A DNA stretch of 9,990 nt, taken from NCBI GenBank assembly GCA_047615875.1, contig JBLHGU010000190.1, forward strand, positions 1 through 9,990. Direction: 5' to 3'. The notes under the pieces are model-generated. The model ran no database searches and was not told the DNA's origin. It was given only the letters and a program-made list of their open reading frames with translations. A program made the translations under genes and the position numbers. This document shows, one piece after another, positions 6,162 through 9,990 of the stretch. The number at the start of each line of letters is the position of its first letter. Position 1 is the first letter of the stretch. This DNA is from JBLHGU01 sp047615875 (GTDB taxonomy: Bacteria; Pseudomonadota; Gammaproteobacteria; Arenicellales; CAJQKF01).

Positions 6162-7394
6162 ATGCAGACTCTGTTCACTGAAGTTCACCATCAAAAATTT
6201 ATGACTGTCTTTAAAACTCTGAAACACCTGTTTGAAATACCCGAAAATATCATTTATCTGGATGGTAATTCACTGGGGCTATTACCAAAATCTGTAGGTC
6301 AACATGTAGACCAGGTCATCAGAGAAGAATGGGGTCAGGGACTGATCACCAGCTGGAATAAAGCTGGATGGATGGAACAACCGGCCAGAGTCGGCAACAC
6401 AATTGCTAATCTGGTTGGTGCGGACACGGATAGCATTGTGGTAGGGGATACTTTAACCATTAAAGTTTATCAGGCATTGGCATCGGCACTGATAATGCGA
6501 CCCGATCGTAGAGTCATACTTTCCGACAAAGATAACTTTCCCGCCGATCTGTATATGGCTCAGGGTCTGATTCGAATGCTCGGCAAGGACCATGAGCTGC
6601 GACTGGTTGATTTTGACAGTATGCCGAGCGCCATAGACAATGACACGGCTGTAGTTTTGCTCACTGAGGTTAGCTATCGTACTGGAAGAATGTACGACAT
6701 GAATGCCATCACAGAAAAGGCACAATCCAATGGTGCGGTAATGATCTGGGATCTCGCACATAGCGCCGGTGCTATCCCGGTTAACCTGAAAGATTCAAAT
6801 TGTGAGTTCGCCGTCGGTTGCACTTATAAGTACCTTAACGGCGGCCCCGGATCTCCGGCATTTATTTATGTGCGACCCGATCTTATCGAACAAACCACAC
6901 CTGCGTTGATGGGTTGGCTGGGTCACGATGCACCTTTTTCATTCGAGCAATTCTATCGTCCATCAGGTGGCATTGAACGAATGCGAGTTGGCACACCATC
7001 GGTTATACAAATGAGTGCACTCGAAGAGGCATTAAAAATCTGGCAGGGTATTGACCTTAGGGATATACGCCAGGCTTCCATAAAGCTTTCTGAACGGTTT
7101 ATTCAGCAGGTCGAGAGTCGTTGTCCGAGCCTCGTGTTGGAAAGTCCACGTGACTCGGCAATCCGTGGTTCACAAGTATCGTTCTCATTTGAACATAGTT
7201 ATGGAACTATGCAGGCGCTAATTGCCAACGGGGTTATTGGAGATTTTCGTGCGCCAAATCTTCTGAGATTTGGTTTTGCGCCTTTATATTTAGACGAACA
7301 AGACGTTGATGTAGCAGTAGATAGACTGGTTGAGGTGCTAGATAAAAAATTGTGGAACAACCCGTCCTATGCTGTAGCTAATCGAGTGACCTAG
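6162..7394 (+). CDS. kynU: Kynureninase
   Basis: A PLP enzyme of 410 residues that cleaves L-kynurenine to anthranilate and L-alanine (also 3-hydroxykynurenine to 3-hydroxyanthranilate). Family signatures are present throughout (numbering from this start): IYLDGNSLG at 31-39, SWNKAGW at 64-70, NFPADLY at 125-131, IWDLAHSAGAIPV at 195-207 with the PLP-ring Asp197, and CTYKYLNGGPGSPAF at 220-234, where Lys223 binds PLP. The end, GVIGDFRAPNLLRFGFAPLY then a terminal Val-Thr, also matches. The length agrees with the roughly 416 residues of the Pseudomonas fluorescens enzyme. I chose ATG 6162 because it leaves about 30 residues before IYLDGNSLG, as in that enzyme. Its ribosome binding site is poor. 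ATG 6090 has a better one (AGGGG) but adds 24 residues without family resemblance. It converges with trpA, 54 bases apart, which suggests feeding or recycling of tryptophan intermediates. Confidence 0.95.
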   Translation: MQTLFTEVHHQKFMTVFKTLKHLFEIPENIIYLDGNSLGLLPKSVGQHVDQVIREEWGQGLITSWNKAGWMEQPARVGNTIANLVGADTDSIVVGDTLTIKVYQALASALIMRPDRRVILSDKDNFPADLYMAQGLIRMLGKDHELRLVDFDSMPSAIDNDTAVVLLTEVSYRTGRMYDMNAITEKAQSNGAVMIWDLAHSAGAIPVNLKDSNCEFAVGCTYKYLNGGPGSPAFIYVRPDLIEQTTPALMGWLGHDAPFSFEQFYRPSGGIERMRVGTPSVIQMSALEEALKIWQGIDLRDIRQASIKLSERFIQQVESRCPSLVLESPRDSAIRGSQVSFSFEHSYGTMQALIANGVIGDFRAPNLLRFGFAPLYLDEQDVDVAVDRLVEVLDKKLWNNPSYAVANRVT

Positions 7395-7396
7395 GC

Positions 7397-7423
7397 GACG
7401 GACACCGAGATTATCCGTCTCGG
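7397..7423. terminator. Interleaved inverted repeats between convergent kynU and trpA
   Basis: Two perfect 6-base inverted repeats interlock just after the kynU stop: GACGGA (7397-7402) with TCCGTC (7414-7419), and CCGAGA (7405-7410) with TCTCGG (7418-7423). They share two bases, so they are alternative hairpins or form a pseudoknot-like pair. The position between convergent genes suits a shared bidirectional terminator, but no T run follows on either strand. Confidence 0.35.
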
Positions 7424-7448
7424 CACCTTCACCCAATCTAATAAACCA

Positions 7449-8213
7449 TTAACTTATAAGACCTTTAATAAACGGGCCAACCCCTGCCACTCCATCTCGA
7501 TCTAATACACGTATCGATTCGCTGCCAATGATAGCGATGTCTGCCTTGCCTCGCAGAAAGTCCACATCTTGTTTACTTTTAACACCAAAGCCCACTGCTA
7601 AAGGCAAGTTTGTTGCAGCCCGACAGGCGCCCAGGTAATCGTCTATCTCACCAGAAAAAGTAGTGTCCTTACCGGTAACACCTTTACGTGCCACGGCATA
7701 CATAAATCCATCACTTTGCTCACTTAAAAAACGCAGGCGTTGATGGCTGCTATTGGGCGTAAATATGTGGATGGGTGACAATCCATTTTGTTTCATGGCG
7801 TTGAGATAGTCAGAGCCTTCTTCTGGCGGCAGATCAGGAATGATTGCACCCTTAATGCCAATGCGCGCCATATTCTCGACAAATTGCTGCACGCCATTTC
7901 TAAACAAAATGTTGTAATAAGTCATGAATAGAAAAGGAATATCAAAACGGCTACAAAGTTGCTCAGCCATTTCAAGACTACGTTCTACTCGAGCGCCACG
8001 GCTCAAAGCATCAGAGTTAGCCTTGATAATAACCGGGCCATCCGCCATAGGCTCTGAAAATGGAATCTGCAACTCCATCAGATCCACACCAGCTTCCACC
8101 ATAGTTTCAACAGTACGCAGGGAATCGTCGAAAGAAGGGTAACCCAATACAATATGGGTCATCAGTAATATTTCTTTCTCGGCTAGTTTCGCCTTGATGA
8201 TTTGCTCAAGCAT
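7449..8213 (-). CDS. trpA: Tryptophan synthase alpha chain
   Basis: A 254-residue TIM-barrel enzyme that splits indole-3-glycerol phosphate to indole and glyceraldehyde 3-phosphate and passes indole to TrpB. The catalytic pair is present: Glu47 in MELQIPFSE and Asp58 in MADGP (Glu49 and Asp60 of the Salmonella enzyme). Other family marks are MTYYN (97-101), IPDLPPEEG (125-133), GVTG (178-181) and LAVGFGVKS (205-213). Several usually fixed positions differ: Gly-to-Gln at 49, Asp-to-Glu at 54 in the loop that contacts TrpB, Ile for Pro after TYYN, and RKGVTG for the usual RxGVTG. The ATG at 8213 overlaps the trpB stop by 8 bases and has GAGGAG seven bases upstream; a start at 8237 would extend further into trpB without support. 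Translation is therefore probably coupled to trpB. It is the last gene of the operon. Confidence 0.96.
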   Translation of the reverse strand: MLEQIIKAKLAEKEILLMTHIVLGYPSFDDSLRTVETMVEAGVDLMELQIPFSEPMADGPVIIKANSDALSRGARVERSLEMAEQLCSRFDIPFLFMTYYNILFRNGVQQFVENMARIGIKGAIIPDLPPEEGSDYLNAMKQNGLSPIHIFTPNSSHQRLRFLSEQSDGFMYAVARKGVTGKDTTFSGEIDDYLGACRAATNLPLAVGFGVKSKQDVDFLRGKADIAIIGSESIRVLDRDGVAGVGPFIKGLIS

Positions 8214-9438
8214 TTTTGTACTCCTCGGCTTTGGCAATAATAAATTCCTCCCACTTGGGATCTTTCACCGCATCGGCAACGGTAAAAATGTCTTTATCCG
8301 CCCGACCCGACTGATTTATGATAATAGCCTCGTCTTTACCGAGATCTCCGGCTTCTTTAAAGGCTTGAGCAAAAGCATGTGAAGATTCCAGTGCCGGTAT
8401 TAGACCTTCCTTCCTTACCGTCAATGTCATGGCATCTACCACCTCCTTATCGGTAGCTGCTTCAAAACGTACACGTTTACTTTCATATAGCCCAGACAAA
8501 ATAGGCGAGACTCCGACATAGTCCAGACCCGCTGAAACACTATGGGTTTCCTGCATCTGGCCATCATCATCTTGCAGAAAATAGGTTTTATAACCCTGTG
8601 CTACGCCAACTGATGCATCATTATAGGCTAACCTCGATGCATGCTCTCCAATACCTTTGCCGCGACCGCCAGCCTCAACACCAACCAGTTCCACATCCGC
8701 ATCGTCCATAAAGCCACTGAATAAGCCCATGGCATTAGATCCTCCACCCACACAGGCATAAGCCCGGGCTGGCAGCTTGCCGGCATATCGCAGTATTTGC
8801 TCGCGGGCTTCTGTACCAATAATAGATTGAAACCAGGACACCATCTCGGGAAAGGGATGTGGTCCACAGGCGGTACCCAGCACATAGTGGGTGTTGTCCA
8901 TGTTGGTAACCCAATCACGGAAGGCCTCGTTAATGGCATCCTTCAAAGTTCTGCTACCATCTTTTACTGGAATAACTTCAGCACCCATTTGCTCCATCCA
9001 AAATACATTAGGTCGTTGACGTTCTACATCTACCTCACCCATATAAATGGTACATTCAAAACCAAACTTGGCCGCCATGGTGGCAGTTGCAACACCGTGC
9101 TGACCGGCACCGGTTTCGGCAATTACTCGGGTTTTGCCCATACGCCTGGTTAACAGACCCTGTCCTATAACATTATTCGCCTTATGGGCGCCGGTATGAT
9201 TTAGGTCTTCGCGCTTAACATAGATCTGCGCACCACCGAAGTGACGACTGAGGTTTTCGGCATAAGTCAGCGGGGTGGCTCGACAGGAGTAAGTCGACAT
9301 CAAGTTCTTATATTCTTCCCAGAACGAGTCGTCTTTGCGCGCATCCAAATACGCGGTTTCGAGTTCATCGAATGTGGGCACCAGAATCTCTGGGATAAAG
9401 GCGCCACCGAAATGATCAAAATAGCCTCTACTTTGCAT
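8206..9438 (-). CDS. trpB: Tryptophan synthase beta chain
   Basis: A 410-residue PLP enzyme that joins indole and L-serine to give L-tryptophan. Key residues are all visible: Lys86 in HTGAHKANN binds PLP, Glu108 in AETGAGQHG is the catalytic acid (Glu109 in Salmonella), GGGSN (231-235) holds the cofactor phosphate, Asp306 is in SAGLD, and Ser377 in QSGRADKD faces the pyridine nitrogen. Lys166 in TLKDA matches Salmonella Lys167, which bridges to TrpA. The protein is of the classical TrpB1 type with the RGYFDHFGGAFIPE start. It differs from the usual sequence in places: DYVGVSPILS (306-315) instead of DYPGVGPEH, and QSGRADKD instead of LSGRGDKD. The ATG at 9438 overlaps the regulator's stop by 11 bases, with AAGGA eight bases upstream. 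Its position, directly behind a GntR regulator and overlapping trpA, implies one operon. Confidence 0.97.
   Translation of the reverse strand: MQSRGYFDHFGGAFIPEILVPTFDELETAYLDARKDDSFWEEYKNLMSTYSCRATPLTYAENLSRHFGGAQIYVKREDLNHTGAHKANNVIGQGLLTRRMGKTRVIAETGAGQHGVATATMAAKFGFECTIYMGEVDVERQRPNVFWMEQMGAEVIPVKDGSRTLKDAINEAFRDWVTNMDNTHYVLGTACGPHPFPEMVSWFQSIIGTEAREQILRYAGKLPARAYACVGGGSNAMGLFSGFMDDADVELVGVEAGGRGKGIGEHASRLAYNDASVGVAQGYKTYFLQDDDGQMQETHSVSAGLDYVGVSPILSGLYESKRVRFEAATDKEVVDAMTLTVRKEGLIPALESSHAFAQAFKEAGDLGKDEAIIINQSGRADKDIFTVADAVKDPKWEEFIIAKAEEYKNA
8221..8226 (-). promoter_or_regulatory. Ribosome binding site of trpA inside the trpB coding end
   Basis: GAGGAG on the minus strand, seven bases before the ATG at 8213, lying within the last codons of trpB. 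It fixes the trpA start and indicates coupled translation. Confidence 0.8.
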
Positions 9439-9990
9439 AATTTAATTCCTTCCCCTGAAGATCAGGAGTGGTAATAGTTTGAGTAAATCGGTAGCGATCG
9501 GTGCGGCAATAAATGTCGCAATAGATAGCGGATTGATGCGCTCCAAAATGAAGCGTACGACCTACATGCAGTAGTGGCGTGTTGTAAGGCACACCAAGCA
9601 ATTGGCCAGTTTCTGCGTTCGCCGAAGTAATTGAGTATTCCTGATCAGCGCTAGTCACTTCCAGATGAAACACCTCGCGTACAATTCTTGATAGCGAATC
9701 GCCAGCCTCCATCTGCCGCTCAAGCCCCGTAAATAAGTTAGCCTCAAGATAGATAAATTCAAGCAACACAGGCTCTTTAGCTATACATGTGAGTCTTTTC
9801 AGGCTATAAATTGGCAAATTATTAAATAATTCTGGCTGATATTCACCATTACCCAAAATTTCGGGTCGCTGAAGTAAAACGGCTGTAGTTTCTAGATTAC
9901 TGTCACGCAGCGCAGCACTGGTTCCCGCCAGGGAGAAAAGATCTATACGACGCGCCAATGGCAACACGTAGGTGCCCGAGCCTCGGCGGC
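9428..9990 (-). CDS. GntR-family (HutC/UTRA) transcriptional regulator, 5' end cut off
   Basis: The C-terminal part of a one-component regulator; its start lies beyond the right edge of the window. The first readable residues, RRGSGTYV, are the wing of a GntR winged helix-turn-helix, so most of the DNA-binding domain is outside. What follows is a UTRA ligand-binding domain of about 150 residues: a paired strand region around LPIYSLKRLTCIAKEPVLLE, an acidic-helix segment SLSRIVREVF, then the typical end IYCDIYCRTDRYRFTQ. UTRA domains bind small molecules (urocanate in HutC, amino-sugar phosphates in others). Here the ligand is unknown; kynurenine, anthranilate, indole or tryptophan would fit the neighbours. 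A GTG at 9967 is open but would leave no DNA-binding domain, so it is not the start. The stop overlaps trpB by 11 bases. The gene probably controls its own operon and perhaps kynU. Confidence 0.9.
   Translation of the reverse strand, partial: RRGSGTYVLPLARRIDLFSLAGTSAALRDSNLETTAVLLQRPEILGNGEYQPELFNNLPIYSLKRLTCIAKEPVLLEFIYLEANLFTGLERQMEAGDSLSRIVREVFHLEVTSADQEYSITSANAETGQLLGVPYNTPLLHVGRTLHFGAHQSAIYCDIYCRTDRYRFTQTITTPDLQGKELNYAK
9447..9451 (-). promoter_or_regulatory. Ribosome binding site of trpB inside the regulator gene
   Basis: AAGGA on the minus strand, eight bases before the ATG at 9438, within the last codons of the GntR-family gene. It supports the chosen trpB start and coupled translation. 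Confidence 0.7.

Noticed and set aside
8214..8237. trpA starting eight codons earlier at 8237
   Set aside because: It lies deeper in trpB and has no ribosome binding site; ATG 8213 has GAGGAG at ideal spacing and gives the usual N-terminus.
8797..9153. 118-residue plus-strand open frame inside trpB
   Set aside because: It is antisense to a fully convincing TrpB frame and shows no recognisable domain.
9428..9967. A complete 179-residue regulator starting at the GTG at 9967
   Set aside because: The codons before it continue the frame to the window edge and encode the wing of a GntR DNA-binding domain, so the gene is partial, not short.

Overview
The window looks like a piece of a chromosome from a Gram-negative bacterium, most likely a gammaproteobacterium, possibly marine. 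The clues are a Pseudomonas-type kynureninase, lipoprotein and rhodanese–ChrB/ChrA genes of proteobacterial type, clear AAGGAGG-type ribosome binding sites, and roughly 47-50% GC in the lines I counted by hand. The taxonomic guess is weak. I see no tRNA, rRNA, CRISPR array, insertion sequence or phage gene.

Layout, left to right. (1) 197-1345 (+) is a microsomal-type epoxide hydrolase. (2) 1456-2154 (-) is a lipoprotein whose exported part is a Spondin_N domain; its DNA is clearly richer in GC than its neighbours. (3) 2155-2480 is a gene-poor gap. (4) 2481-5972 (-) is a chromate-resistance-like cluster read right to left: a rhodanese–ChrB fusion, an overlapping chrA chromate transporter, then after a 200-base spacer with several inverted repeats an MFS transporter. 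(5) 5973-6161 is the divergent control region between chrB and kynU. It carries a 12-base direct repeat with 21-base spacing. (6) 6162-7394 (+) is kynureninase. (7) 7449-9990 (-) is a tightly overlapping operon, again read right to left: a GntR-family regulator with a UTRA domain (5' end cut by the window edge), trpB and trpA. KynU and trpA converge with only 54 bases between their stop codons.

How the genes may work together. The right-hand third is a tryptophan module: kynureninase cleaves kynurenine to anthranilate and alanine, and TrpA/TrpB carry out the last step of tryptophan synthesis. The regulator overlaps trpB by 11 bases and trpB overlaps trpA by 8 bases, so the three are probably co-transcribed and translationally coupled. 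Placing trpBA under a HutC/GntR-type small-molecule sensor, with kynU alongside and none of trpE/D/C/F in view, suggests a salvage or recapture circuit rather than a standard trp operon; this is inference. TrpA and TrpB both keep their catalytic residues but depart from the usual family motifs at matched places. This is the most interesting part of the window. The middle third is a recognisable chromate export and sensing set. The left third (epoxide hydrolase, spondin lipoprotein) has no evident link to the rest.
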